This document shows positions 17,389 to 27,412 of a stretch of 64,000 bases of DNA, piece after piece. How positions within the stretch are numbered: the first letter of the stretch is position 1; each line of letters opens with the position of its first letter. The position numbers were made by a program, and so were the translations under genes. Source of the stretch: Bradyrhizobium arachidis (lineage in GTDB: Bacteria; Pseudomonadota; Alphaproteobacteria; Rhizobiales; Xanthobacteraceae); the NCBI RefSeq assembly GCF_015291705.1, contig NZ_CP030050.1, forward strand, positions 2,294,001 through 2,358,000. The letters are read 5' to 3'. A model generated the notes under the pieces. That model did not search any database and was not told the DNA's origin. It saw only the letters and a list, made by a program, of their open reading frames with translations.

Positions 17389-18558
17389 ATGCCGCAAGGA
17401 TCTATTCTTCTCGTGCACGGCACTGGTGTTCGGCTTGGCAAGTACGAGAAGAGCTTAGAGGTCGCCGAGAAAACGGCCAGCGAGTGCAGCTTGGGACGGA
17501 ATTTGTTCCCCTGTGCTTGGGGAGATTCCCTCGGGGTTGAATTCGAAGGGCTTTCTCTTCCGGATGTTCCGACCGCGGAAGTCGAGCTCAAGGCGGAAGA
17601 GGATCTCGCTCAGTGGATCTGGATCCTAGATGATCCGCTTGTCGAACTTTCCTTGCTCGGAATTCCCGATGGAAGTGCTGCAAATGCAGGCGTTCTGAAT
17701 CCGGAAGGACCAACGCCGGCCGAGCAAAATCTCGAACAGGTGAGGGCGTACGCTCCCAGCCTGGAGTTCCGGCAATTGCTCGCTCGCGGTGGCCTTGAGG
17801 ATGTTTGGGAGCCCGCCCGAACCCGGATTTTATCCGATAAGGTCACCGAGCGCGCATTTGAGGCGTCCGAGCATGAACCTCAAGAAGCGTTCCGCGCGCT
17901 CGCCCGAGCTTTGGTGGCGCAGCTGCATGTGGAAGCCATCTCTCGCTCGCGCCCCGCTCTGTCCGCCGTTCACCGCGAGAAGCTGGTGCAGCGGCTCTTG
18001 ATTGACTGGAAGCAACAGGTGTTCGGGATAAGCGACCGATTTCTCAAATTTGTGGCGCGCGCCGGGACGAGATACGTCAGAGATCGTCGCAACGCGCTCA
18101 ATGCGGTCGCGGCTCTCCCTCTCGGAGACGTCCTGCTTTATCAGACCAACGGAGCCAAGATCCGCTCGTTCATTAAGAGCAAGATTGAGTCCTGTCCTGC
18201 GCCAGTGACCATCGTCGCACATAGCCTCGGCGGCATGGCCTGTGTGGATCTGCTGGCTTTAGGCGACATTCCGCAGGTCGATGGTCTCGTGACCCTCGGC
18301 TCCCAATCGTCGTTCATGCACGAAATAGGTTCGCTTTCCTCATTGAAACCTGGAGAGAAGCTGCGCGAAGGCTTTCCGAGATGGCTGAATGTCTTCGACA
18401 GAAATGATTTTCTGAGTTTCTTCGCCTCGAGAATTTTTCCCAATGCGATCGATTTCGAGGTCGCCTCAGGGCAGCCCTTCCCTGAATCTCACAGCGCCTA
18501 CTTTGGCAACGAAGTCGTCTGGACCAGGATCAGAAGTTTCATCACCGGGCGGGAATAA
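17389..18558 (+). CDS. Alpha/beta hydrolase, first gene of the caspase-MoxR unit
   Basis: This 389-residue protein opens with SILLVHGTGVRLGKYEKSLE, a typical first beta strand plus oxyanion region. It has a nucleophile elbow VTIVAHSLGGMACVDLL with Ser279. A candidate His is in the C-terminal ESHSAYFGNEVVWTRI, and an Asp in VFDRNDFLSF. It is probably a lipase, esterase or similar hydrolase; the substrate is unknown. No signal peptide is seen, so it acts in the cytoplasm. Its stop overlaps the start of the caspase gene by one base. In MoxR/VMAP conflict systems, hydrolases are among the effector components; that role here is inference. Confidence 0.8.
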   Translation: MPQGSILLVHGTGVRLGKYEKSLEVAEKTASECSLGRNLFPCAWGDSLGVEFEGLSLPDVPTAEVELKAEEDLAQWIWILDDPLVELSLLGIPDGSAANAGVLNPEGPTPAEQNLEQVRAYAPSLEFRQLLARGGLEDVWEPARTRILSDKVTERAFEASEHEPQEAFRALARALVAQLHVEAISRSRPALSAVHREKLVQRLLIDWKQQVFGISDRFLKFVARAGTRYVRDRRNALNAVAALPLGDVLLYQTNGAKIRSFIKSKIESCPAPVTIVAHSLGGMACVDLLALGDIPQVDGLVTLGSQSSFMHEIGSLSSLKPGEKLREGFPRWLNVFDRNDFLSFFASRIFPNAIDFEVASGQPFPESHSAYFGNEVVWTRIRSFITGRE

Positions 18559-20432
18559 TGAGAGAGATTGTCGCCGTAATCGTTGGAATTGAGAAATATT
18601 CCCGTAGCGGAATCGATATCTCCTCGCCGTTTGCTAATGCGATGACTGCTGCTCGTCACCTCTTGGGGATGGGCGCCAAGGCAAAGAACATTCACCTTCT
18701 CGTCAATCGGACCTCATCGTCGGACGGGTATAGGGGCGAAGTGGACATCGAGAGACTTCGGGCCGAGGGCGTAACAGTCTTGGAGGAACCGACGAAGGCG
18801 GCTATTCTCAATGAACTGGCCTCCGTTCCAGCTGGGATACCGCCGGACTCGCGGCTGTTCTTATACTGGTGCGGACATGGATATGCCGGCGCAGGAGATC
18901 GGATCCTTCTCTGCAGCGACTACGATGCCGCGAGATGCGATGACCGCACTTTCAATGCCACACGGAGATTCCGCCGGCTCGGCTCCCATCCGGAGTACAC
19001 TTGTTTCACCGAGCAGATCTTTCTGGTCGACGTCTGCGCAAGGTACAGCGACGTGATTGATCCGGACCAGCTTTCGGTCAGCGGGCAACGGCACGCAAGA
19101 CAGGTCGCAGCTTTCGCCACACGGGAAGGCGGGTACTCCAGAGGCGGATTTTCTGACGTCGCGCTGGATTGGCTTGGTCGGCAGAAAACCTGGCCTGACA
19201 CGGGTATTGTGCTCAAGACACTCCTACCTGAGCTGGATAAAGCCAAGCTGAAGCCGTTCACGCTTGATGCCGATGACGAGGCGACGACGATCGCAGGCCG
19301 ACGGTTCGGCGGAGCCTCCGCACGGTCATATCCGCCCCATGTATTGGAGGTGCAGGCGTTGCTTGCCAGCGCAAATCTGAGTTCGCGAGCAATCCGCAAC
19401 TCCTATGAGGCGACCCTTGCAGATTTGAGACTGCCAGTGGAAGGTGATCCCGACCTGGTCCAGATGCTCGCCGAGCTCGCGGAAATGTTCGATGCCGAGG
19501 ACCTTACGGACATATCGGACGCCTTCCTGCAATTCGTGACGAGGCTCAGTTTCGATCCCGAGGGCGCGCCTCTGAAACGGTGGCTCGAGGAGTTGCCAGC
19601 ACCGCTCGCGTACCGGCGAAACTCGGTCAGGGAAAGATTAGCCGCCGAAGCAGACGAGAAGCTGCTTATCGTTGAAATTGACGGCAATGAACGCGCAGAC
19701 CCTTCGCTTCTTTCCGCATTTGCATGCACGCGGGCGGGGAAGTGGCTGAATGTTCCGCCTTTCCAACGGCAGCTAGCGGATTGGGATGAGCTGAGCGCTG
19801 CCGTGAACAGCGCGCTCGACTCCATGGTTCAGAAAGGAGTCCAGATCAGCGAGATCCAATTCGTGGTGCGGCCTTTCCTCTTTCATCACGAATTCCACAA
19901 AATACCGCGGCCCAACGAGGGCGAACTAGGTGAGCACTACGTCGTGGTGCTGCGCGACAAGTACCGAGCCTATCAAGATCCGCCGCCACAAGCCGTTCTG
20001 GCTTACAAGCAGGCAATGGCGAAATGCTCTCCGGACAAGATCAAGCTCGTACAGATTCCGAGCGAAGCAACCAAGCTGCCGCAGATGTTTTCTGGTGATC
20101 AAGGCTTCTGCTATGCCGGCATCATTTGCGGGCCCGATCCTCACGCGGAAACAGGGCGCCGCGATATTCTAAGACGCGTGGTGCTGCGCGGAGTTGGTTA
20201 CGCCTATTGGCTTCAGAAGGAGCCGGCCTGCGGCGGAGACTGGACGATCGCACTGAAGAAATATCTTCTAGACGCCCTAGCCGGTGTGGGTCAGCTCAAA
20301 GACCTTCCAAGCTGGATTCGTAACGGACGGCAGGAATGCAACGAGTTGGCGGTGCACGGGGCCTTGCTATGGGACGATCCTGATTTCAAGCCATTTTTGA
20401 AACTCTCATCTCCTTCGCGAACGAGCACATGA
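18558..20432 (+). CDS. Caspase-like (peptidase C14) protein with probable VMAP-C region
   Basis: This 624-residue protein has an N-terminal caspase-like domain (about 1-270). The catalytic dyad appears intact: His107 in FLYWCGHGYAGAG and Cys160 in IFLVDVCARY. A helical middle part (about 275-355) resembles a small adaptor domain. The C-terminal 250 residues (from about 375, LLIVEIDGNE to GALLWDDPDF) resemble the VMAP-C domain of vWA-MoxR-associated proteins. Gene order with the following MoxR ATPase and vWA-like gene supports that. The predicted role is a protease effector held inactive until an ATPase switch senses a trigger. It overlaps the ATPase gene by 4 bases. Confidence 0.82.
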   Translation: MREIVAVIVGIEKYSRSGIDISSPFANAMTAARHLLGMGAKAKNIHLLVNRTSSSDGYRGEVDIERLRAEGVTVLEEPTKAAILNELASVPAGIPPDSRLFLYWCGHGYAGAGDRILLCSDYDAARCDDRTFNATRRFRRLGSHPEYTCFTEQIFLVDVCARYSDVIDPDQLSVSGQRHARQVAAFATREGGYSRGGFSDVALDWLGRQKTWPDTGIVLKTLLPELDKAKLKPFTLDADDEATTIAGRRFGGASARSYPPHVLEVQALLASANLSSRAIRNSYEATLADLRLPVEGDPDLVQMLAELAEMFDAEDLTDISDAFLQFVTRLSFDPEGAPLKRWLEELPAPLAYRRNSVRERLAAEADEKLLIVEIDGNERADPSLLSAFACTRAGKWLNVPPFQRQLADWDELSAAVNSALDSMVQKGVQISEIQFVVRPFLFHHEFHKIPRPNEGELGEHYVVVLRDKYRAYQDPPPQAVLAYKQAMAKCSPDKIKLVQIPSEATKLPQMFSGDQGFCYAGIICGPDPHAETGRRDILRRVVLRGVGYAYWLQKEPACGGDWTIALKKYLLDALAGVGQLKDLPSWIRNGRQECNELAVHGALLWDDPDFKPFLKLSSPSRTST

Positions 20433-21426
20433 CACAAGACTGGAAGATATTTACCGGCAAAGACGCAGAACAGACCGACAGGCTCTACGATCTTCCGCCG
20501 GCGCCGCCATGGCGGTTCGCTGGCCGCAACAGCCAATTATCGCGTCCCGCGGGGCTGGACTTGGCCTCCGAGAAGAAGAGGGCCGACCCCTTTATTCCCA
20601 CTGAACCGATGAGGATGGCTGTCAATGCTGCCCTCTATCTTAGGCGCCCGCTGCTCCTTACCGGCAGGCCAGGAACTGGCAAATCGACCCTCATTTCGAA
20701 AGTTGCTTACGAACTCCGCCTTGGATCTGTCATCCGTTGGCCGATCTCCTCCAAACCTACAGTGAAGGGCGGGATCTACGAGTATGATGCGGTTGGCCGC
20801 CTCCAAGCGAGCAAGACAAAGGATCCGCCTGTGGAGGACTTCCTCCGCCTTGGCCCCTTGGGTACAGCGCTGATGGGCCAGACCTGGCCGCGGCCTCTCC
20901 TCATCGATGAGATCGACAAGTCCGATCTGGATTTCGCCAACGATTTGCTGAACGTTATTGAAGAGGGTACCTATGAAATCCCCGAGCTCGTGCGCCTGAA
21001 GCCGAAGCCGACGACAGCCCGATCCCGGAAGCGGGGCACGAATGCGCATGAAGTCCGGGTGCGAGACTACTTTGGAGATCTGGTCACGATCGCCGACGGA
21101 AGGATCGTGTGCGGCGAATTTCCCTTTGTGGTCATCACTTCGAATGCTGAGCGCGATTTTCCTGCTCCTTTTCTGCGCCGCTGCATCAGGCTGACATCGT
21201 CGAATCACAGCTGGGCAAGTACGAGGATGAGGATCGCACGAATAAGAGACGTCACCTCATCCAGGAATTCGCGGAACGGCTGGCTAAAAATGAGGATCTC
21301 GCAACGGACCAGCTGTTGAACGCCATGTTCCTGACGGTCTCGCTAGCCGATGGTACAAGATCCTTCGACAAGGAGGAACTCGAACAACTGAAGCAAAACC
21401 TTCTCCGCTCACTCACCGCGAGCTGA
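20429..21426 (+). pseudogene. MoxR-family AAA ATPase, with a one-base frameshift near 21190
   Basis: The Walker A is GRPGTGKST (residues 79-87) and the Walker B LLIDEIDKSD (about 157-166), with a MoxR-like KPTVKGGIYEYDAVGRL insert. The first frame continues to RRCIRL and then runs into an unrelated tail ending at 21319. In another frame the sequence continues sensibly as DIVESQLGKYEDED and ends at TGA 21424-21426, one base before the next ATG. MoxR proteins normally have an RRC-x-RL-[DE] junction here. So one base is missing around 21190, either a real mutation or a sequencing error. The sensor-2 helical lid lies in the shifted part. Confidence 0.85.
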
Positions 21427-21427
21427 T

Positions 21428-24400
21428 ATGCAGCTTTCCGACCTTTTGAGGGGGCTGCGCTCGGGCGGTGTAGATCTAGCCGCTGAGCATATGCTCGACT
21501 GCTTTTGGCTGGCCCACCACGTCAGTGGCAAGTTATTCGACGACGTGGAAGACGTGCAGCAACGCACGCCGGCCGTCCAAACGCAGCCGGCGCTCGGTGG
21601 TGCTGCCGTCATCGAGCGGACCAGCGAAGCCGCCGCCGGTCCACGAAGCGCCGCGCCCGCCCAAGTCTGGGCCGACGCGCCGAGCGGGGTGGGGACGCGC
21701 AGGGCCTCGCTCGGCTCCGTTCCTTCAGCGCGTGCCTTACCAAACCGCCTAGACTTCTCGCGCGCTTTGCGGCCGTTCACGCTCCGTAGAAAATCTGCCG
21801 AGCGGTCAGAAATGGACGAGGAGCAAACAGTCGACGCATCCGCGACCATCGGTTTTCCCTTTCCGATCCTCAAGCCGTCGGAGCAGCGCTGGTTTACCGT
21901 CGATCTCGTGCTCGAGGACGATCCGGCGATCCCAATCTGGCGACAAACACTTCGCGAATTTTTCAAGATCCTGCATGAAAGCGGCGCTTTCGACGATGTG
22001 CGTTTCTGGCACCTTGAGAAGCGGTCGCGCGCGACGGATGCGGAGGGTTCTGGTTTCGTGCTCGTGTCACAGGCTGGCGCCCGCGTCTCAACGAAGTTCG
22101 TCGCCGGCAGCGGAGTTGCAAGGCTCGTCCTTCTCGCCACGCACGGTTCTTCGCCGAATTGGACGAATGGCAGTTATGATCGGCTTCTGCGCGATTGGCT
22201 GGACACATCGTCGGTCGCTCTCATCTATTTACTGCCAGAGGGTGATCGCAAGCGCTCCCCCTTGGGAGAGCCTCAAGGCCTCTGTTCGGCTGTGAAGCCG
22301 GGGCTTCCGGTAGCGCAGCTCGACGTACGCCGTTATTGGTGGACGATCTCTGACGAAACGACCAGTCCCTTCGTGCCGGTGCTAGACCTGGATCCCGCGA
22401 GCGTACACCGATTTGCCAAGATGCAGATGGGGCTCGGCGGAAGCAATCCGGTGATCTTCCTGGATTCCTCGCGCATCACGTCATTGCTGCCGAACCGGGC
22501 CAACCGTTCCGAGTCCGATTTCGAGCAGATCATCTCAGCTCTCGCGGTGCAGTCACCCGACGCGCTCAGGCTTGCACGTCTATTGTGCACGACCCCCTTC
22601 ACGCTTCCCGTCGCGCGGCTGATCCAAGAAGCAGTTCTCGGACGAGATACCTCTCCCTATGTGCTTGCGCAGGTTATGCTGAGTGGGATCGTCGGCACCG
22701 CGGAAGCGGCGGCGAACAGCGATCCGGAGCGCACCTATTTTGAGGTCCGTGCGTTCGCTCGAAGAATCTTAATGCGGTCTCTGCGCAAGTCTGAAGCCGA
22801 AGCTGCTGCGTCCGAGTTGGAGGCGCGCGTCTCGATGCATCTGGAAAATATCCAGGATCGCGTGGGCAGATACGCCGTGAGATACCTCGACGAACGCGGT
22901 GAACATTCAATTCCCGATTTCGCATCAGCATTCGCCCGAGTGAGCCGGGCTCTGCTTGGCGATCCAGCAACGGCCGCTGATTTGAAGACGAAGGCTCACC
23001 AATTTAGAAACAGGTTTTCCGAGCGCCGGCTTGCTGACGTTCTGGATAAGCTCCGATACGGGCGCCATCTACCACTTGACCCAGAAAACACAGAGGATGA
23101 CGCTTGGAAAGCGCTGCTTGAAACCGGCCTCGTACGGCAGAACTCGAGCGGCGAATGGCGGCTGAGGGTCGGAGTGTGGGAGGAAATCGCGGGCGAGCCG
23201 CTGGCCGACGATGAAGGTGAGCAAGCTCCAACTGCACCCCTCAACACCGTTAGCCAGTTCGCCCTGGTCATTGGCGCTCCCGGCGTGCCGGGGATGCCGC
23301 TGATTGCCGACGCTCACGCCGACGCGCAAAGTTTTGTGAGGTGGCTCGGCGAAATAGGCATCGCGCGCGAGCAGGTTCTCTATTTGGAACAGCCCGACCG
23401 AATTCAACTGCTGGATGCGGTCGAAAGCTTAGCCAAGCACGCCAAAGGCGCTGGCGACCATCGCCGAGTTTTCATCTATTTTGCTGGACATACGGTTGTC
23501 GACGGCCAGCAGCAGCTCTTTCTGAGGATGGGCTCGTCAGAACCGGAAGATACTGCGCTCTCGGAGATTGTATCTCAGTCAGCAAATCACGGCTCGTTTG
23601 ACGATATCGTGTGCATAATCGATGGAGAAGGCGCGCCCCTATTGGGGAGCGAGACCATCATGCCGCTGTCTTTCGTGCAGCGGATACCTCATCCCGTGCT
23701 CCCAAACATCCTGACAATTGTTGCCCAGGGATTTGGGCGGCGGGCTGTTGCACCACGGTCCTTTACGGCGGAGATACTGGACGCCTTGCGTACGGCGACC
23801 GTGAACGGCTACGTGACGACGCGATCCCTGACCCAAAGGTTGCATAAGCGTCTGAGTAGCGAGGTCTCGATTCGCCTATCCGGGAATGATTTCACGATTT
23901 GCGGACCTTTAGCCGCAATGATTCCGACCCAAGGCCCAATCCGATCTACGTGGATTGTCACCAGTATCGGCGAAGTGAAGGAACTGCTTGCCCGCGAATT
24001 TCGTCGGACTGGGAGCTCGCGGGACGAGCTCGATTCGTTTGAACTCAAAGGACCTGATGGCGGGATGAGCTTGTCACTGTTTCCAAGCAAATTTCGCATG
24101 CCGCGTGCCGATCCTCCTCAGGCAATCATCGTGGTCGGGACCGCTTATCGAGCAAACGAGTCCGACCGAAGTCGACTATTGGTCGCGACCGAGTTCGCCC
24201 GGGAGGAGCGCGAAACGCTGGCTCCTTCAATGAGACTTCTCAATGCTGCGCACAGAGTGTCCTACGGCGACGACTGGTCTCGGTATATCTCCATTCCAAA
24301 CACTGGGGCGCCGCATGTAGCCTTCGGGACTCTCGCCGATATGCGAATGGAAAGGGGCCGGTCGGCTTTGTCCGCCGCCGGCTTTTCGTCCGGCATGGAC

Positions 24401-25192
24401 GAAATCGCCGAGCTGCAGGAGGAGTTTCCGCAGGCGCATCTTCTAGCAGTATGCGTGTTGAGCGATGCGCCGCGACAGGATCTAACGGTCAATAGACAGC
24501 TTGCGTCGTTGTTCGTGCGCGCACTTGTTCAGTCTCTGCTGGAGCCGCCGGAACAGGAGCAAGGCCGATCGTCAGTTGCCCTCGATGTTCGACAACAGCT
24601 CGAACGCCGCCTCACCGCGGCCCTGGCCGCTTTGCCGCAGTCTCCAGCCGAATCGGAGAGCGAACTTGGACACGTCGCAAAGTTGTTGTCGAGAGATGGC
24701 AAACGAGACATCCCATGGATGCATTTAGAAGCACGGCTCGCCGCTGCCTATGTCGAAGTCTCCTCCCGGATAAACCAAGCAAAAAACCTCTCGGCGGCGA
24801 TACAGCACTACCGGCGCCTTCTGGAATATTATCCCAAAGTCGAGCGGGACCCGCTTGAAATTGCGCGCGTGGAGAGCCACCTCGGTGACACTCTCTTGCT
24901 CAGAAGTGAGCTTACTGAGAGCGTGACTGATCGCAAAGCCGCAGAGGCGTGTTTCCGACGGGCCGCAAACTATTTCCGCGCCGCTGGTCGCACAAATGAA
25001 GCAGCGAGCCTACAACACCGCGTCGAGGTGTTGGCCGGACGAGTGCAGAGCGCTTTTCAAGATGGTCCTGTGACTAAGAAGACCGGCCCAAGATCGCCAC
25101 GAGCGAAGAAGGCCCCCTCCGAGTCAAAGTCTGCTAAATCTGCGACCAGAGCTCGGAAGCCGAAGCGCAAGATTGCGAAAAAAAAGAAATAG
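21428..25192 (+). CDS. Large vWA-like (SAV_2336-type) / caspase-like / TPR protein
   Basis: This 1254-residue protein follows the MoxR gene by one base. Residues about 120-330 resemble the SAV_2336-type vWA-like N-terminal domain (LKPSEQRWFTVDLVLEDDPA, GAFDDVRFWHLEKR), but the metal-site DxSxS is replaced by EDDPAIP. Residues about 610-780 resemble a caspase fold with His in FIYFAGH. The position of the catalytic Cys reads IIDGEGAP, so this domain looks inactive. Residues about 830-1040 loosely resemble a nucleoside phosphorylase fold (AFGTLADMRM, LLAVCVLSDAPRQDL). Then come helical TPR-like repeats and a Lys/Ala/Pro-rich tail. It probably bridges the ATPase, the caspase and a sensor. Confidence 0.72.
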   Translation: MQLSDLLRGLRSGGVDLAAEHMLDCFWLAHHVSGKLFDDVEDVQQRTPAVQTQPALGGAAVIERTSEAAAGPRSAAPAQVWADAPSGVGTRRASLGSVPSARALPNRLDFSRALRPFTLRRKSAERSEMDEEQTVDASATIGFPFPILKPSEQRWFTVDLVLEDDPAIPIWRQTLREFFKILHESGAFDDVRFWHLEKRSRATDAEGSGFVLVSQAGARVSTKFVAGSGVARLVLLATHGSSPNWTNGSYDRLLRDWLDTSSVALIYLLPEGDRKRSPLGEPQGLCSAVKPGLPVAQLDVRRYWWTISDETTSPFVPVLDLDPASVHRFAKMQMGLGGSNPVIFLDSSRITSLLPNRANRSESDFEQIISALAVQSPDALRLARLLCTTPFTLPVARLIQEAVLGRDTSPYVLAQVMLSGIVGTAEAAANSDPERTYFEVRAFARRILMRSLRKSEAEAAASELEARVSMHLENIQDRVGRYAVRYLDERGEHSIPDFASAFARVSRALLGDPATAADLKTKAHQFRNRFSERRLADVLDKLRYGRHLPLDPENTEDDAWKALLETGLVRQNSSGEWRLRVGVWEEIAGEPLADDEGEQAPTAPLNTVSQFALVIGAPGVPGMPLIADAHADAQSFVRWLGEIGIAREQVLYLEQPDRIQLLDAVESLAKHAKGAGDHRRVFIYFAGHTVVDGQQQLFLRMGSSEPEDTALSEIVSQSANHGSFDDIVCIIDGEGAPLLGSETIMPLSFVQRIPHPVLPNILTIVAQGFGRRAVAPRSFTAEILDALRTATVNGYVTTRSLTQRLHKRLSSEVSIRLSGNDFTICGPLAAMIPTQGPIRSTWIVTSIGEVKELLAREFRRTGSSRDELDSFELKGPDGGMSLSLFPSKFRMPRADPPQAIIVVGTAYRANESDRSRLLVATEFAREERETLAPSMRLLNAAHRVSYGDDWSRYISIPNTGAPHVAFGTLADMRMERGRSALSAAGFSSGMDEIAELQEEFPQAHLLAVCVLSDAPRQDLTVNRQLASLFVRALVQSLLEPPEQEQGRSSVALDVRQQLERRLTAALAALPQSPAESESELGHVAKLLSRDGKRDIPWMHLEARLAAAYVEVSSRINQAKNLSAAIQHYRRLLEYYPKVERDPLEIARVESHLGDTLLLRSELTESVTDRKAAEACFRRAANYFRAAGRTNEAASLQHRVEVLAGRVQSAFQDGPVTKKTGPRSPRAKKAPSESKSAKSATRARKPKRKIAKKKK

Positions 25193-26328
25193 CTCAAGGG
25201 CAGCCACAGGGCGGCGCGGCTTGTGCCAACATTTCCGCCGTTCACAACGAGTTTTCCTAGCGTGACGCCAGGAGTAGTTTGCAACTTCTAAAAGCGCGGA
25301 TTGAAGCGGTTTGGGGGTCTTGGCGCTCCGCTCTGCTCGACCGGTTCTCGCTCGAGGACCTGTTTGTATTCGGCCAATATCTCGCCAGTTTGTTAGATTG
25401 GCTACACGCCCAGCCAAATCGTTCTAATCGCTAGCCAGCTGAGACAGTCACAACTTTTATCCTTCATCGTTCTGCTATCGCGGCATGACATTTGCTCTCC
25501 TACCCCCCGCCGGCATGCCCGCCAATATAGCCTCCAGACCAGTTCCACACCGCTTGTGGCGGTTTAAGTTGCTCAAGATCCGCCGGCTTCGCTGCGCTGC
25601 TTGCGAGGAGCGCAATTGTTGTCGCACCACAAAAAAATGTTACATCGCATCAAAGTTTGCCCCGGAACTTGCCAGTTCACGACCCGCCTCCTCAAGTATC
25701 GCCGCACGACAATCGTCGGAGCAGACCAGACACGCGGGCGCGCCGGGCCCGTCCCCAAGATCACCGCACTACGATTGGTGATGATTTCCCGAATAGGCAA
25801 GCCGCGTGCCGAATGAACTCGTAGGCTTTGCGGGGTCTTCGGAAGTGTTTGTCGCGTCAACTTGCCGACGTTGTCAAATTTGACAATCTGAGCTTTCGAC
25901 AGTCTCTCCACACCCGACATTTGCGAGGGCAGATCCAATGCGCAACGTTTATGTTTGCGTGGAAATAGTTGCGTGCCAAAGCGCCGCCAAACGGAAGACA
26001 GCCAAGGCTTGGGAGTGATGGCGATTGTGACCCCGGATGCGCAAAAGCAACACACGACGGAGTGGCAGCCGAAATGGAGAAGAACACGGGACTTTTCTGA
26101 AACTGATTGCGCTAGGTGATTTCAAAAGGCAGGCGCCCACTTTAAGATCAAAGGATCAAATGCCGATTGCACGAGCCCTTTGAGCGCAAGCTCGGCGCTA
26201 ATGACAAAAATCCCGCAACTGGATTTGTGACGATCGGATCGCTGAGTGTCCTGCTATAGTATCGCGCGCGCCGTGGTGGTGGTGGAAGGCGCAGCCGTCA
26301 GACCTCTATCTGACGGAACCCACCCGCC
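25193..26328. other. 1.1 kb without a supported gene
   Basis: Competing short frames lie on both strands (for example a minus frame at 25573-26055) but none has motifs or consistent composition. The region separates the conflict-like unit from a decayed membrane gene and may be an old integration boundary. Confidence 0.4.
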
Positions 26329-26754
26329 ATGTTCATCCTCGGACCACCACTCATTATCCTTGTTATCGGCTTGATCTGTTGGCTGGTGTTCATGCTTGCT
26401 GCCTCTGCGCTCCCGGTCTTCGTTGGCATGATGATTGCCATGTTCGGCTTCCATACCCGTGCCGGCTTGAACGGAGGCATCGTAACGGGCCTTGTGGCGG
26501 ACGGTGTGAGCTTTGGTGTCGCCCGGCTTGCGCTCGCTCTCGCGCCATGGGCTTGGGTTCGGCTCCTGACCATCCTTCTCTACGTCGCGCCGCTACCGTA
26601 GCGGGCTATGGCGCCACATATGGAATCGCCTCTGATGACGGTGCCTTCACCAATCTGGCGGACGATATTTGCCGTCGTGGGCGCCATTGCCCTCAGCATC
26701 ACAGCGTTGATCCGCTTCACTGGAATGGCCGTAGCTGGACCTGCCCGGCAATGA
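26329..26754 (+). pseudogene. Small multi-pass membrane protein, frameshifted
   Basis: The first frame gives three hydrophobic segments (IILVIGLICWLVFMLAASAL, PVFVGMMIAMFGF, LLTILLYVAPLP) and stops at 26601. The expected continuation VAGYGATYGIASDD is in a second frame, and the last helix IFAVVGAIALSITALIRF is in a third, ending at TGA 26752-26754. Two small indels have therefore broken a gene of about 140 codons. The protein is of a small uncharacterised alphaproteobacterial membrane type. Function is unknown. Confidence 0.6.
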
Positions 26755-27253
26755 TTGCGCCACTGAAGGCGTCGCGTCGACGGGCGGGACCGCACCAGAT
26801 ATCCGCAATGCTCGCGGTCCTCACCGTCGGAATTCGAACGAGAGCGGGCTGGCCGTTGAAGCTCCGATCAACAAGCTTGCGCCCCGGATTCGTCACGGTG
26901 ATCATAGAGGCATGGACCAAGCGGTCGCATCTCAATGGATACGGCGACAATAAATGTGAACGAGCGGCGCGGCCGATGTGTAATCACGGTCCCAAATCCG
27001 TCCGTTGCTGAAGGGACAAAGCGCCTGTCACCATCGAACTCAGTTGCCGGCCTCGCGGTGCGGTCGAACTTGCCGCGTTCTCCTTGTCAGTTCTGCAGGC
27101 CGAGCGCACCAACGGCCTCTTCGATAGATTGATCTAGCCCGAAGGACGGCTGACGCCTCAACCGCATAAGGCGCAACAGCGGCGTCACAACTTTCTTCCC
27201 CGCCGACTGGGCCATCATTCTTGGCCCTAGCCAAGAAAGTTGCTGCTTTGCTG
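26755..27253. other. Intergenic, no gene seen
   Basis: About 500 bp of overlapping short frames without motifs. A minus-strand stretch near 27090-27240 (ending IEEAVGALGLQN) reads like protein but could not be assigned. It may belong to the same mobile-element debris as the DUF736 fragment next to it. Confidence 0.3.
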
Positions 27254-27412
27254 TCAGGCCCCTTGTTCGCCGTCGATCGCCTCCGGCCTGTCGATCACCA
27301 TCGAGGGGTTGGCGAAGATCGGAGCGGTGAAGCTCGGATCGTCGAGCTTCAGACCTAGATAATCGCGGCCCTCGTTGGAGTGCTTCGACCAGGCGGCCCC
27401 GATCTCCACACT
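27254..27412 (-). pseudogene. DUF736 protein fragment (mobile-element debris)
   Basis: The frame reads EIGAAWSKHSNEGRDYLGLK followed by LDDPSFTAPIFANP. This closely resembles the core of DUF736 proteins, about 100-residue proteins commonly encoded on alphaproteobacterial plasmids and integrative conjugative elements. The normal start (MATIGTF-type) and the IWSR end are missing. It is a truncated remnant that marks past insertion of a conjugative element. Confidence 0.6.

Noticed and set aside
25573..26055. Open minus-strand frame of 160 codons
   Set aside because: No motif, unusual residue composition and competing plus-strand frames; not supported as a gene.
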